From: Rhytidiadelphus loreus | Lineage: Eukaryota; Streptophyta; Bryopsida; Hypnales; Hylocomiaceae | Reading direction: 5' to 3' | DNA length: 64,000 nt | Assembly: GCA_947034895.1 (NCBI GenBank) | Contig: OX344763.1 | Coordinates: 44,205,025 to 44,269,024, forward strand | Shown: positions 12,101 through 24,663 of the stretch, piece after piece | Layout of the letters: the number at the start of each line of letters is the position of its first letter | How positions within the stretch are numbered: the stretch's first letter is position 1 | Notes under the pieces: generated by a model | Told to the model about the DNA's origin: nothing | Database searches by the model: none | Seen by the model: only the letters and a program-made list of their open reading frames with translations | Position numbers and translations under genes: made by a program

Positions 12101-15100
12101 GCTAGATCCAACGCTTCCCTGCTCCCTTGCGCAACCAATTCCGGAGCCTGAAATACATATCATCAATTCTTATTTGCCAGGGTAGTTGTAATTCTCAACG
12201 AGAGGACAGATCCTGCAATATAAACTCAGGAAACAATGACTTGAAAACACATTTGAGTACATGACCTGTTCCATCAGAGATATCAAACTAGCAAAACTTA
12301 TGAAAAATTGACACCCAAGGAGGGTATGATACATTGATGGACAGAGTAGGATAGCGATGCACGATTCTGTACCGCCTGGCCAAGCTCTGCCATAAGAGTA
12401 GCGACGCCGCTAATAACACTTTCTTCACCCGCGGCAAGAGCTGGCAACAGAAGTCCATCCTTCACGTTAAGCATCCGTGGGAGTAATACTTGAGGCAAGC
12501 CCTGCACAATAGGAATGGTGACATGCATTTAACCCCTAAAAGGACAAAAGGGCCATATGATGATCGCTGCAAATAAAACGAAACCGATTAAATTTGCATG
12601 TTTTATTAAATGCTGCAAAAACTAGTTTCACATTAGAGACGCAATAAGAGCCCACTTACTCAATTGAACACAAAGAAGAACTTGGTCTAAGCCCAATAAA
12701 TTTCATTCGTACTAAGCGGATAGAGAACCATGACAGGAATCCATGCCAAAAATCTTACCTCATGTCGGCTGACAAGTTCAGTTAGCACCTCCACAGCCAA
12801 ATCGAACGAGCTTGAATCCTGGATCAATAACCATTAGTAAAAGTTATGAAGCAAGCAACGACCTGTGTCAAGCTATACGAAGAGTACGTTTACAACAGAA
12901 TAGTTATATATCTGACTCCTGCGATTATGTAAGCAGTCGCAAAACCTCGTACATGCAAACTTTTCGGACTAAGAACATGGCCCTAATAAAGAACCACGAA
13001 GGAAAACAGGAGGAATCATTACCTGTAAAGAGCTGTAGACAAACCCCAGAAGTGGATGACTAGGAATGGCGCTTTGAGAAATTTCCAAGAAGCATCCAAG
13101 TCGGACCTGTAAAATGTCGAAATTGCGGATTACTATAATTCCTATCACAGAAATATCCCCACAATAGTATGACCCCGTGCCCTTGAGCGCCAGACTAACT
13201 TTCCTGTGTAACGAAACTTCCCCTTACATAAACTTCAAATCACCGCCAGATGACACAGTCAGAATAGTAGCATTGCCTGGCAGCAGGGAAGTGAACGCAA
13301 TATTGCAGTCTAAGAGACTCAAGAGTTGGTCCAGCTAAACTAGTAAATTTTCCTCGAAACGAGAGGAACTCTTACCCAGCTAAGAAGGCAACGGAGGACC
13401 TTGCATCGCCTGCTGGTATTATCCAAGGCATCACTGGTGCTTTGTTGAAGAAGAAACTCAAGCACTGTGCTCGTGTGGGATAGAATCTGCCGAATTCCAA
13501 AACGTGAGAGACATACACCTCTGAAACTCCGATTATTTTCTTCATTTCATAGGGAATTCCAGACTAGAACATGGGAAACCGAACGACCAAAGCTGCATTT
13601 AAATATCATCAGAAACAAAGCAGGTGCTCATTGAGCTATTGTGACTGCATTTAAATATCAATAGTCACAATAGCTCATATACATCTATTTCAGCTCTGAA
13701 TGGTTGCCACGGTACCAGCAGGAACATGCCCAGTCAATTATTTGCTTCGATAAAGACCTACTTTCTGGCAGACAAATGTAGTAGAAATCCGTCTTACTTC
13801 TTGAGAAAACAGTGACGTCCGACCAGAATCCACACTGAAAAGCAATGATTGATCCTCGAGGACCTCCTCAGGTAGGACCGTGAGAAGCTCTAATACGGCG
13901 TTGCTACCGGTGCCTTGCCCCTGTAATTCATTCAGACTCGCGAATAACTGTTCGACTGGTTTCCTCGCCTCAACTGCACGCAGCACCAATGCTGATAGGG
14001 CGACACATATCTGGGTCAAAAGCTGCCCACAAAACCACCAAATTAAAGTCCCTCAACCGTGTCTTTCAAAGCGGAACTGTGCCGTTATCAGAAAACGGTA
14101 CATGCGCAAAACTGTAAGATAAACTGATGTTTTACTGCGGAGACGTCAAACGTGCCTCTGTGCAATTAGCACCTAGTATAGTACACGAAAGTGACCACAG
14201 CGGTACAAATAGCCGCAACTACTTGAAAGATAGATGAACCGGAGTGACCCCAACTCATGACCTAAGCTCTATCTCCGTGAACGACAAGAGAAAGGATACA
14301 CACCTGAGAAGGCCCATTGCTAAACTTCTTAGCAGACACGAGCAATGCATTCTGCAAAGCCCCCCTCCCCTCTTGAGAAAGATTTCCAACATCGCATTGG
14401 ATCTGCAAGAGTAATAAAATCGTCTGAGAAGTTGAAAAACGTAATAATGTAGTCAAAATTAGTTCGTATGTCCACACGTAACTCCCGGTACTACTGTCAG
14501 ATGGATCAACTATATTTTATAAACCTCACTATAGTATCAACCTCCAGTCTCGAAGCTAAATGGCGAATCTGCTAGAAGACAAGGTTCGAAACCAACCGAT
14601 GATCCTTCTTTATCCATATATTGGTAGAATTTAACAGTCAAATCAAACTGAGTGCGCGAATAATGAAGTGTGATACTTCACAAATCGCCATCAATATAGT
14701 GAAGTACTAATCCGAAAGAACAATGAATGACAGAAATCCGTCCACAAAAACACAATTCCAGTCACCCAAAAGCAAATAAAAGAACTTTATGCCAGCTAGA
14801 ATTGAATGAACAAGTAGATTGCAAGTTGTAATCCACCTACTTGAGTAATATGCAATGTACAATGCCAAATGTATTTCTCTGACACATGGATGTGTGATCG
14901 CAAAGTAGATTTCAGGCTTAACCGAGGAGTCAATCGAAGTAAAAATTCAAGAGCGGACCTTTCGTTTCAGAACTTGTCCAGCAAAGAGCTCCACCTCAAA
15001 GTCAATCGTAGGAGACAAATCCATCGCCAAAATTGTCGTCGCCACTTCCCAAGCAGCATCTGTATTTTGAAATTGCACCAGCCATTGATTCGCAGCCACT

Positions 15101-15177
15101 CGGTTCACCGATTGCGTGTCGTGATTTAATATATGAACCGCTTGTGCCACTTGTGCCTGCAACTCTAACGACCCCAT
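6129..15177 (-). CDS. Importin-13/transportin-3-like karyopherin beta, 24 exons, 1033 aa
   Basis: Nuclear import receptor of the importin-beta superfamily, expected to carry cargo through nuclear pores under RanGTP control. Exons (high to low): 15177-14959, 14402-14304, 14022-13762, 13486-13376, 13106-13023, 12818-12759, 12501-12373, 12147-12086, 11781-11725, 11545-11419, 11214-11062, 10764-10678, 10554-10441, 10109-10030, 9762-9627, 9454-9305, 9001-8916, 8602-8415, 8255-8163, 7887-7712, 7453-7342, 7129-6972, 6849-6733, 6371-6129. Every intron is GT–AG and the phases join into one frame. The N-terminus has the importin-beta signature around [13 protein letters not shown] (residues 25-37), followed by HEAT/ARM-type helices to the end; [10 protein letters not shown] and [16 protein letters not shown] are highly plant-like. 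It resembles the Arabidopsis At1g12930 protein more than MOS14. The start was chosen at MGSLELQAQ because it is the methionine directly before the conserved helix. Confidence 0.93.
13632..13677. repeat. Perfect 15-bp inverted repeat inside an importin intron
   Basis: TGAGCTATTGTGACT pairs perfectly with AGTCACAATAGCTCA across a 16-base AT-rich loop, within the intron between the third and fourth coding exons of the importin gene. It is probably a small foldback or a scar. Confidence 0.8.
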
Positions 15178-16250
15178 ACCTACACGAGACCTAGAGCGAC
15201 ACAGGCTCTCAGTCACTACCCGTATTCACCTCTCAGGCCATTTCACCATTGAAGGCCAATCAACGATGCCACGCTCATTGCCTCTCAATAAGATTACACT
15301 CTCCCGAATTCCAATTCCAGCAACCAAAAGAAGCAAGCCAAAAGTGACGCCGTTCTTGATCACCTCCCAGCCTCCCAGATTCCAATCCAAATCCGAATCA
15401 CTTTTCCCATTCTCAATCTTCCTCCAATCCGCCAATCCGAATCACAATTCTCTAAACTCACACCAACTCAGTCCTCTAATCTCAATGAACTCCACTCGAT
15501 CCTAGAATCGTCACTCAATCCCCGCGCACTCCTCCCCCCTCCAGTCCACCCAAGCCCTAGAACCCTCGACACAGGTGTTTCAACACCACAACACGTCGTC
15601 CAATCCTCCTCCTCATCTCCATTCACGTTCAGCTACATCCCCCCACTGCTCGTTCCCCTTTCCCCTGCTCCCAAAGTCCCCAATCCCAAAACGAAAGCCC
15701 AAGCAATCCCGGCAGTCACCGACAGAGGACGACCGCGCGAAATCCGGACCGATGATTCACCGCCCGAAAAGAGGCTGCCGCAGGGAATCCGAGCGGAGGC
15801 GGATCACGGGGCCGGCGAGCGGGAGGCGGAAACGGAGGCGAATGCGCTCGCAGTGGCTGAGAGTAGCAGCCGGACGGCCATGGCCATGGCAGCAGCAGCA
15901 GCGGCGGAGGCGCGACGCGGGAGGGGCGAGCTTGAGTTCAGGGGGAGCGAGAACGATGCGAGCCGTGGTATGAATGAGCAGCGTCCGATGTCGCGGGGGA
16001 GCCGCGCCGCGATGAAGGAGAACGCTCGCGCTTGCGCTCTTGCGGCCGCCTTCAGTTTCCTTCCGTCCCCCCCGCCGCTTCTTGGTGCGACTCGCGCTCC
16101 TGACCCCGGATAGGTCCGTCCGCCCGGGGCGCTACGTTCATCCATCTGTGGTTCGCGTTCATCCGCTACGTCCGTGGATTGAATTCATCCTTCCTAGCTT
16201 GGGGATCTTCTCACGTGCCTCCGCATTCCTGAACTTAATACAGTAATGAT
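15178..16250 (-). promoter_or_regulatory. Putative promoter and 5' UTR of the importin gene
   Basis: The region immediately upstream of the importin ATG changes from a pyrimidine-rich plus strand (15240-15720) to a G+C- and CpG-rich block (about 15720-16130), then falls to AT-rich DNA after about 16250. That profile fits a promoter with a 5' leader. Overlapping open frames on both strands are low-complexity (Ala, Arg, Ser or Pro runs) and I do not accept them as genes. No TATA box can be assigned with confidence. Confidence 0.4.
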
Positions 16251-17232
16251 ATTTTTTAGTGTTCTTCTGTAACCATATCTTTAGAAGAAGGATAACTCTA
16301 GTTTGAAAGACTGCCATGAGCTGTTGGAAATGGCTCAACTATCTAAGCCTCATGGATTTAAATGGCAAATCTCATCCTTGATGCCTTTGTTAGGAGGTAA
16401 ATCCTATAATACAGAATTGACATGAATTCATAGGTCCCCATATGATAACAAGGTAATTTTTGCAATCCCTTACTATAGTTGGGTGGACTTTGGTGGTAAG
16501 CACCCTACCAATGCTTCTGTTTGAATTCATGTACCGGGCTTTATCTTGATTTTGCTAGTTCAACATGTCGAACTTCAATAGACTTAACTCATGTTGCATT
16601 TTCAATTTCGGTTTCAACAAAAGCTCATTCATTCATCCATTGCCTTTTAATAAAAATAGTTTTTCCATGGACAACGGATGACCATCATTGCATGACCTTG
16701 GTCCCAATGCTAAAGCCACCCCTCATCACTCACAATAAGTTTCAACTATTGTGACATGTAAGTCAATAATCACATAGATAATTTATAATATTAAGGTCAT
16801 CCATGGCATTAAAGGGCTTAAAGGCCACGCAGTTTGGACTTTTTGAGAGCATTTGGGGGCCAAAAGGGCTCAAATGTTGTGAGGGACTCTCACTACTGTA
16901 GTGGAAATTGTGAGACCAATTTTGCAACGAAACTCAAGATGCAAACTTTCCCACAATATTTTTGCAGTAAGAGCCTTCTATGAAAGCAAAACCAACTAAC
17001 AACAAAGGTTATTGCTTCAAGTTGCAATTGCAAACACTCATAGTAGATGTTGTAATCTACTTGATACATTTGAGTGGTTCATAAAGGCTAGTGTGAAATT
17101 TTTGTCAAAATTGCTACTTGACCTAATTCTTTCAACTCCAAATTCTATTTATCCAATTTAGTCTAAGGATCCAAAAGACAATAGGTTGCTTATAGAGAGA
17201 CGAGGCTATATTATAGTTGGATATAGTAGTTC
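16251..17232. other. AT-rich intergenic DNA, no gene seen
   Basis: No convincing coding sequence. The right part may hold the eroded 5' portion of the pogo-type transposase relic that becomes recognisable at 17233. Confidence 0.4.
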
Positions 17233-18120
17233 ATGGATGTTCACAACATTGTCTTATTGTCCCAACAAAGCAAATTGACTTGTAGTGCCCAAAAAAAAGT
17301 ACAAATAGAAATGTATGCAACGTACCATTTGGTTGTACTACAAGGGGATTTTCAAAGTAGTCTATTTGATGAAGATATCATGGAAAATGTGGATGAAACA
17401 CATTTTATTGTCAATATGGACAATGGCCACACATTAGAGTTTCAAAGATTCAGAAACAACAATATTAAGTATACCAAAGTGGTTTCAAGTAGAGACTTTA
17501 TAACTATGGTCATAAAATTCATATTTGTTGTTGATCAATAATTGAAACTCTTATGCTCATTTTTACAAATGTAAGTAACAATTATTCTATTAGAAGTTTG
17601 GTTGACAACATTCTAAATGTTAGTTACAGGACGTGGCTTAAAGGTGGGATGAACCAAACTCTATTTCTTTAATACTATGTAGAATCCCATGAATTTCAAA
17701 CTGATGTATAAGAACATACAAAAGTGGTATGGATTGATAATTGTACCAACTATAGTATCACTCCCATATTAAAGATTGTATTGATTGAAAAACAAATAAT
17801 TCTCAAGTTTTTGCCACTATACTCAATACATTTGTGTCAACCAACAAATATTTTTATCATCTCTAAGATCAAAGATGCTTGGATCAAGTGTTGGGAAACA
17901 ATAAGAACTAAATTGAAATCAATACTTAGCAAAATACAACTCATTCATTTGAGAAATGGACAATGGTCATGCAAGCTTACCAATCTTAGTAAGCATTTTT
18001 CCTTCAATTGGTTGTTGATAGCTTCGTAGACATCAATAAAGAAATAGATTGTAATAATATATCATACACTAGATTAGACATGATGCATTGTGGTATGGCA
18101 TTGGTTTTTGATGAAGTGTG
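17233..18120 (+). pseudogene. Decayed pogo-type (DDE_1) transposase
   Basis: Joined conceptually in three frames, this region matches the catalytic domain of pogo/Tigger-like DDE transposases. The motif order is MYATYHLVVLQG; then ENVDETHFIVNMDNG with the first catalytic aspartate; then IKYTKVVS; then a MLIFTN-like and VSYRT..KGGMNQ-like stretch between 17541 and 17720; then VVWIDNCTN with the second acidic position; then LKFLP, then HLCQPTN, then FIISKIKDAW (17724-18029); and, after a frame change, VDSFVDINKEID and MHCGMALVFDE to about 18120. Stops near 17540 and 17670 and the later frameshift show it is dead. The HTH DNA-binding half was not found. The pattern is typical of elements I know from oomycetes and plants. 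Inverted ends were not found. Confidence 0.8.
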
Positions 18121-21100
18121 AATTAATTATTTCTACATCTTCAAGAAATTGTTGCTAAACATAAACATACTAAGAATGTTACTTTCAAGGGCAAAATGTA
18201 CTAGACTATGCTAGGATAGTCTAAGGATGTACTATGTTCTTTTTGACTTGTTTATAAATATGAAGTTTTATCAAATCTATTAGATGTCACATGACCTCTT
18301 TTGTTTTCATTTTTTCTATACTTGGTCACATTCTCATTTTCTTTAACATTGTTATTATGTACATGATTATAGTTCTTTGTTGAGAATGAATAATTTCTTC
18401 ACCAACACTAAATTCAAAGATTGTTTAATAATGACCAAAAAATAATTGTAATTGACAATTAGTCGGTGCATGCTCACATTTAGTGTTGATTACATTAGTA
18501 GAATTGTTGCCATTTAGCGTTCAAATTTGCAATTATTGTTGCAAACACTAAATGTCATTATAAGTGTACTTACAATGATAAAGGTAGTCATTCATTACAT
18601 TGTGTCATAAAGAGTTCACATTAAGTTTCATCCATATACCGGTGAAGAATCGAGAAGTAATGAAAAAGCTTGAACACCATGACTACATGGTAAAGTTGTC
18701 ACCCTTTTTTTCAATATATGCTCTCAATTGGTACTATTTATACGAGTGTAATTCATTATATTTAATATTACAAAATTATAATCGCATTGTTATTACATGT
18801 CATGAAATTTTCATATCTTCTTACGAAGAATTTTTGAGAAAAAGTGAAAAAATCTATATGAAAAACATTTAACAGTTTAAGCATTAAGAATTTCAGCATA
18901 AATGTTATTATTCTGGAGGAAATTATATTGTAAGCCAAACTTTGTTCATTTTGTACCTTTGTTATTGCATCAAAATTGACAAGTCCCTTGACGAGTACTT
19001 ATGATCTCAATTTTTGGCAAGATTTTTTGAAACTTTTTTTTAAGATAGGAAAACTAACTAGCTTTGGGCGAATATAATTTTCAATTCAATTGGTGCTTGG
19101 GAGCAAAAGTTATGCCATATTAAGTCCAAAACAAGCAAGGGTGGGGCAACCAAAAAAAATAAAAATTGAAATAATTTATTTTTGAAATTTTTTTCTTATA
19201 AATTATATTTTTGTCTATCAAAAAATATTTGATTCATTCCCCTTGGATAAGTGATGTGAAAGCGAGTGTGAAAGTTATGATTGAAGCTCCTTGTTTTGTA
19301 GGCAATGTTAATAAATTCTTGAGGAAATAATGTATTGAATCCATTTTTGAAGTCAATTTCAACAATTTTTTTCAAGAAAAAGTAGGCATGGTTTAGTTTT
19401 CTTTCTAGAAAAAACTCACCATTGGAATTAGAGTGTTTTGATTCCATCTTAGAGCTATCAAGAACTTATTTTTTCCTCCTATCTCATACCTACTTCAACT
19501 TAATAATTTTTTAAAGAATGAAAATTATGTGAGGAGGTGGGGTGAATTTTTTTTCTTCCAAAACTCTCCACTCAATAATTCAATATAAAAAAAACTAATT
19601 CACAATCCATAGTACAAAAATATTTAAGTTAAAATGATTCAAAGCCTTACTCTAAATCATCCTACTATACAAGGTGGTTAAGTAAAGAAGAAATACACTA
19701 ATCATTTTTTGATGATTTCTTGTGCAATGAGGAAAAAATTTGAATAGTTTTCTTGTGCAATAAGAAAATGATGAAAACTTAAACATTTGAAACGTGTGGA
19801 AAATATTTTAAGGATTTTGAGAGTGTAGATTTCAAAATAATAGCATATATATTTTTTCAAACTTGCCCCTCTTAGAATGAGATTTTGCACTAAAATTAGT
19901 ATTTTTACAATTGAATATTATATCATGTTAGCTACATACATGCCAGATTTAAAAAGTAGACAAAGAATTTTGCAATAGATGCCCCAATTGCCCCAATTTT
20001 CTTATGTATCATAACTTTTGATTTGATCATCTAATCAAAAGTTATTTTACATTCCCACGAAGGATTCCGAAGTGAATATATCCATTTTGCATCAAATTTT
20101 CATAAACATCTATTTATTTTTACTTCATCATCACCTATCCAAATTCCAATTGTCCCTTAAACAAATATTCAATCCTTTAAGGGTTAAAATTGAAAAATTT
20201 GTAAAACATATTTATTGGGTAGAATTTCAAATTACAATAAGTTATTTAGTTATAGAAATTCTTCGAATTTTCAAATTGGAATAGCAACTAAAGTTTATTG
20301 ATTTCATTTTATTGGTAGACCTTGAAATATAATAATGTTTTTTTTAATGTATTATAATAATAATATTCAGATCAAGAACAAGAAGCTAGAAGTTGCTAAA
20401 TATACTGAAAGGTGAATTTTAGATTAAGCGTATTCAAAATACTCCACTCAAAGATCCATGGTGAAAAACTAAATTCTTTTGTCCTCTAACAAGTCCTTAG
20501 CAATACAACAACCATTAAAAGGCCATTTTTAGGCCTCACCAATGTCTTAGGTTCAAGTATTGTCTCATGCAAAAAAGTCAACAATTCCATTACAAGGGAA
20601 TTTTCAAGACCATCCTATTAGCAAAATAATGTGTTTGAAGAACTCCATCAATGAATTGGATGCATACTGGTATTAACTGAATTTTTCTTGTCTTCTAGAG
20701 ACATAAATTGAAGTCATTTGGCCTTCCTACGTTTTAGGATTAATGTCCTATGTGAGTGTTAGATTAGACGTAATTTTTGTTAAGATATGCCACATGTCAT
20801 ATTGCGATTGGGTAAGGGCATTTTTTTCCCATTTATTATAGTTAGTGCAGAAAGCAATCTTTATTGTAGTGAAGAAGCTATTTGCATCCATGGAAATGGA
20901 TAAAACCTACAATACATGGATGAAATTTCATTCATTCATCCCAAAGTGTGTACGTTCGTCCAAAATAGAGCAATATTGTCCCAAGATTTGATAATATTTC
21001 GCGATTTCGTTCAATGTGAAAGCAAGAATATCTCACCAAAGGATTCCTTGGAAAAAAACATTCATCACTTTTTAGCCAGGGAGGGATTTTTCTCAGGCAA

Positions 21101-21168
21101 TTTTTCTCTAGCTAATGCCGTAGAAATCAGTCTTTGAAAGGCACGTGGATGTGTAATGTAATGTGCAG
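18121..21168. other. AT-rich repeat-derived intergenic DNA
   Basis: No gene is visible. The stretch at about 18975-19290 is a diverged copy of the interior of the TTAA-bounded element at 27513-28078; both share CTTATGATCTCAATTTTT, CAATTGGTGC and AGTGATGTGAAAG. Several frames of 60-90 codons are AT-driven and have no recognisable domain. Confidence 0.5.
18975..19290 (+). repeat. Dispersed repeat related to the 27513-28078 element
   Basis: Ordered short matches (CTTATGATCTCAATTTTT, TTTTTTGAAACTTT, CAATTGGTGC, GGGCAAC, TTCATTCC, AGTGATGTGAAAG) align this stretch with about 27565-27830 in the same orientation. The CCC-type termini were not found here, so it is a fragment. Confidence 0.65.
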
Positions 21169-21261
21169 GTGGTGGTCAAAGGATATAGTTGCAGTGATAA
21201 CAGGTGCCAACCAAGGCATTGGTTACGAGATTGCCCGCCAACTTGCTCAAAACGGGCTTAC
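21169..21261 (+). pseudogene. Orphan exon of a plant short-chain dehydrogenase/reductase
   Basis: Between an acceptor (ATGTGCAG) and a donor (AC|GTATGG), the frame reads RWWSKDIVAVITGANQGIGY and continues EIARQLAQNGLT. This is the N-terminal Rossmann segment of plant classical SDRs of the carbonyl-reductase/menthol-dehydrogenase type; TGANQGIG is the NADP(H)-binding glycine motif. The preceding RWWSK and following NGLT fit the usual exon in that family. The next exons (TARD, NNAG, YxxxK) were not found in the following 3 kb, and stops occur directly after the donor. I call it a gene fragment; a real gene with a very long intron is less likely. Confidence 0.65.
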
Positions 21262-21574
21262 GTATGGAATACCGTATGGCCACTGGAAGTAGCACAACGA
21301 TACGGTAGCACAACAACCACAATAGGTAAGAAGAACACAATTCTACGTTTATCGTCTACCACAAACTACCAATCCCACCCTCTAAAACCTTCTGATCACC
21401 TTCATCACCAAATTTAGGGTTTTTAGACCTATCTTTTGCTCTAAGCATCCAATGCTCTAACAAATCACCATGGCCCTTGATGTACCAGAACCAAAGCTTA
21501 ACAAAACAAAGTCCACTTCAATTACAACCAAATAACCACATTTTTCCAAAACAATTGATTATTCCCCAAAATCC

Positions 21575-22170
21575 AAGAGGTTGTATTCTATGTAATGTTG
21601 CACTAGGGATTGAATAAAAAGAGTCTCTTAAACCTACAATAACAAACAATCACAACGTGAGAATCACTTCAAGTAAACAAGTCAAATTAGGTAAACTCTA
21701 TAGCTCCTCATATTCTTCTAAGTAAAACCTCACTAATCTAGCTCTTCATTTAATGTATCTTAATGTTAGTACCACCAAGAACAAAATTGACATCTTGAAG
21801 GACAAAACTGAAACCTTAAAGCACTACTGAGAACAAAATTGAAGTTATCATTAACGTTAATCTTCATGGATTACACAATTAATGGCAAGAAAACACGATC
21901 GTTATTTGATACAATTGTGGGTCTTTTGATTGGACCTTGAACTTCTAAGAGTTTGTGTTTCGTGTAATGTTTACCAGGGACTTAATTAAAAAAAGTGTTA
22001 GTTTCCAACCTACATTAACAAACAATCACACCTTTAAGATTACTTCAAACAAACATGTCAAATTTGGTTGACTCCACAGCTACTATTAATCTTCCACGCA
22101 AAACTTCACTAATCTAGATCTTCAAATAATGTATCTTAATGTTAGCACTACAAAGAACAAAATTGAAACC
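21575..22170 (+). repeat. Direct duplication, two copies about 376 bp apart
   Basis: The stretch at about 21590-21795 recurs at about 21966-22170: AACCTACA(A/T)TAACAAACAATCAC, TCACTAATCTAG(C/A)TCTTCA and AATGTATCTTAATGTTAG appear in the same order and orientation. The copies are perhaps three-quarters identical by eye. No coding role is seen. Confidence 0.65.
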
Positions 22171-24580
22171 CTAAATTTGAGATGATTGCTTCAAAAATCA
22201 GACTACCTGCACAAAACTTCCAAATTTAGGACCACATCCTTGTACATCAAGTTTTGTGCTAAACAAGTTTTCATTGCCCTACAAGGCTACAAGTGTGTGC
22301 TATGCAATTGTGTAAAGTAGATGGAAAATTTAGCCTTGGACTTAGACGACAACATTACTGTTGGCTTTTGACCTGCAATTGGGTCCAACGAAAATCTGCA
22401 TCAACAAATTTGAAGCTAACTTACAAGAGAGGATGTAGTAGACCTTCTTTGCTTCCTCTCGATCCAAATCCACACATAGTACCACTTCAACAAAAAAGCG
22501 CTTTGGAACTAGAACCTCAAATTCTAGAAAACCAACTTACATAACAAGCTACGCCTAGAAACTCCTCTACACGTCCACGCCATCCTAAACTCAACCGGAA
22601 GCACTTATTTGCTCATAAAGAAACAACATTAGGAAAATTTTGAGCCCTATACAAGGTCATTAATAGTTTATTTTCGATAACGCTATGATGCGGTAACCAA
22701 TTTTTTAAATTTTTTTATATTAAAAATAAATAATTTTAACTGCGCAATCTGTTGTGGCACTGCTGCAACAGTGTAGTGGCACTGATGTGGCTTTACTTTG
22801 GCACTAATAGTGCCACATCATTCTTACTGATTTTTTCTACAATTGCACCATTTCTGCTCATCACTACTCCAGAGGGATCTAAAGTCATAGCCCTCTTGGG
22901 GCCTTAGATTTTTCCTAATGCAAGAAGAAAAAACTAAATCGACCAAATCCGATGGAGCAAGAAGAAACACAACACACAACAAAGGAGAGCAAAAAACACA
23001 AAGAAATTGGAATGGTAGGCACCAAACTCTAGCACTCAATTTGGTATCCCTACCCACAATATTGATACCCGGCTAAAAATTGTGGAAGTTTGGTAGCTAT
23101 CTAATAGAGATCGTTACTTTGTCTTTTGATGAATTCTTCCGTTTGAAGATATCCAAATTAGCAACTAAGACCCGACCCTTCATCTATATTGTTCTCTAAT
23201 ACCCGGATTTAATGAATTGTTCCACTTGTTGATAACCGGATCAATGACTAAGACCAGACCCTTCATTGATATCCTTCAAGGATACTATAAACCATACCAT
23301 AACCATGAAAGGTTTGTTCCTATACAAAAATACATGGCATCTTTGCATTGATACCATAATCCGGTATTATAGGATAAAATCTCATACAATTGATACCTTG
23401 AGCAAATTGTTGTGTAATGCATACACAAAATAGGTACAATTATGTTGGCCTACATTGTCTATTTTGTTGACGTCTAATATTACATTAATGTTTTAGATTA
23501 TAATAATTGAGAACACTATTATTGAAGTAGGTATTATTTTCATTTGAAATTATGAACCTCCTTGTGAAAAAAATAAAATATATTTAGAAATATTTGTAGT
23601 TTTTAATGGCTTGCAATTTTTCCTTCTTGATGTAGAGCAAAATAATTAAGAAGGCAATGTGTTTGAACTATCTTGAATATTTAGCTAATGCTAATGCTAT
23701 TTAGCTAATGCTATTAATTTATTTTACTATAGGTATCTTTCATATCTTCCATTGAAGTCTTATGATAATGAGTATAAGAAATTTAAACAAATAGAAACTT
23801 GTATATATAAATATAAAGATATTTGCATTTATAGTGTTTCTAATTGAAAGGGTTTAGTATAATTTCCATTGAAGCATTTAATGACTATAAATTATTTTAT
23901 CTAAAAATCTTTGCTATAATATAAAAACAAGCCTTGGTTTCTATTAAAAAAATTTAGTAGTCAAAATTTTCAAAAAACAATCATTTACCAGGGCTAGCAG
24001 AATCTTATTTGTCAAAGGCATGGATATTTTAGGAAAATGTATGAATGAGAAGGACCTATTAACTTTTAGCTCTAGAGAAATAAACATTCATGTAATCATT
24101 TTATAAATCATTTATAAAAGTTTTAAATATTTTCCTTACAATTTTAAGTGAACACCTTAAATACCTTAAATATCCTATAATTAGTGCACTTTTATATTAC
24201 AAATACTTCCATAGGTTAATTTGAGCATAATGGTATACAAATATATTATATTTGAATTGTAGAAAACCCAATCAGGCTTAAGCTAATGCAATGTAAATCA
24301 GAAATCAAAATCAGACAGGAAAATTCAATTTCGACACTTCCTTGCACAAATGTAAACAAATGTAGTAAGCTTATTGTCCAGTGCACCGTGGCCGGTACTC
24401 TTGCAAGAAACAACAACGATGCCCCGGTACTCTTGTTGGAAACACTGAGATTCCATCGGAATGGCCGCGCGGCACGGAGGACGATTCCACGCATAACGGT
24501 CATCGCGTCTGCTGTGGCGTCCCTTGCAAGCACTTACATAATATTCATGCAAATTCGTCAACCTGTGCTGCTCCTGCGTT
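22171..24580. other. AT-rich intergenic DNA, no gene seen
   Basis: No convincing coding sequence. Low-complexity AT-rich DNA dominates from about 23400 to 24300. Confidence 0.5.
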
Positions 24581-24588
24581 AGGGTTTA
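24581..24588 (+). promoter_or_regulatory. Telo-box in the succinyl-CoA ligase 5' region
   Basis: AGGGTTTA, a telo-box in reverse orientation, lies 76 bp before the ATG of the succinyl-CoA ligase alpha gene. Telo-boxes near the start site are typical of plant housekeeping, ribosomal and mitochondrial-function genes. Confidence 0.55.
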
Positions 24589-24663
24589 GCGTTTTCGTGC
24601 AGAGGGACGTCCAGCTCTGCCTCGCTCGCGCTGTGAGCAACGCATTGCTGGTCGGGAGCCGGG

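Noticed and set aside
15575..16145. Arg-, Ala- and Pro-rich frames upstream of the importin gene
   Set aside because: Composition-driven frames in a CpG-rich promoter on both strands, with no recognisable motif.
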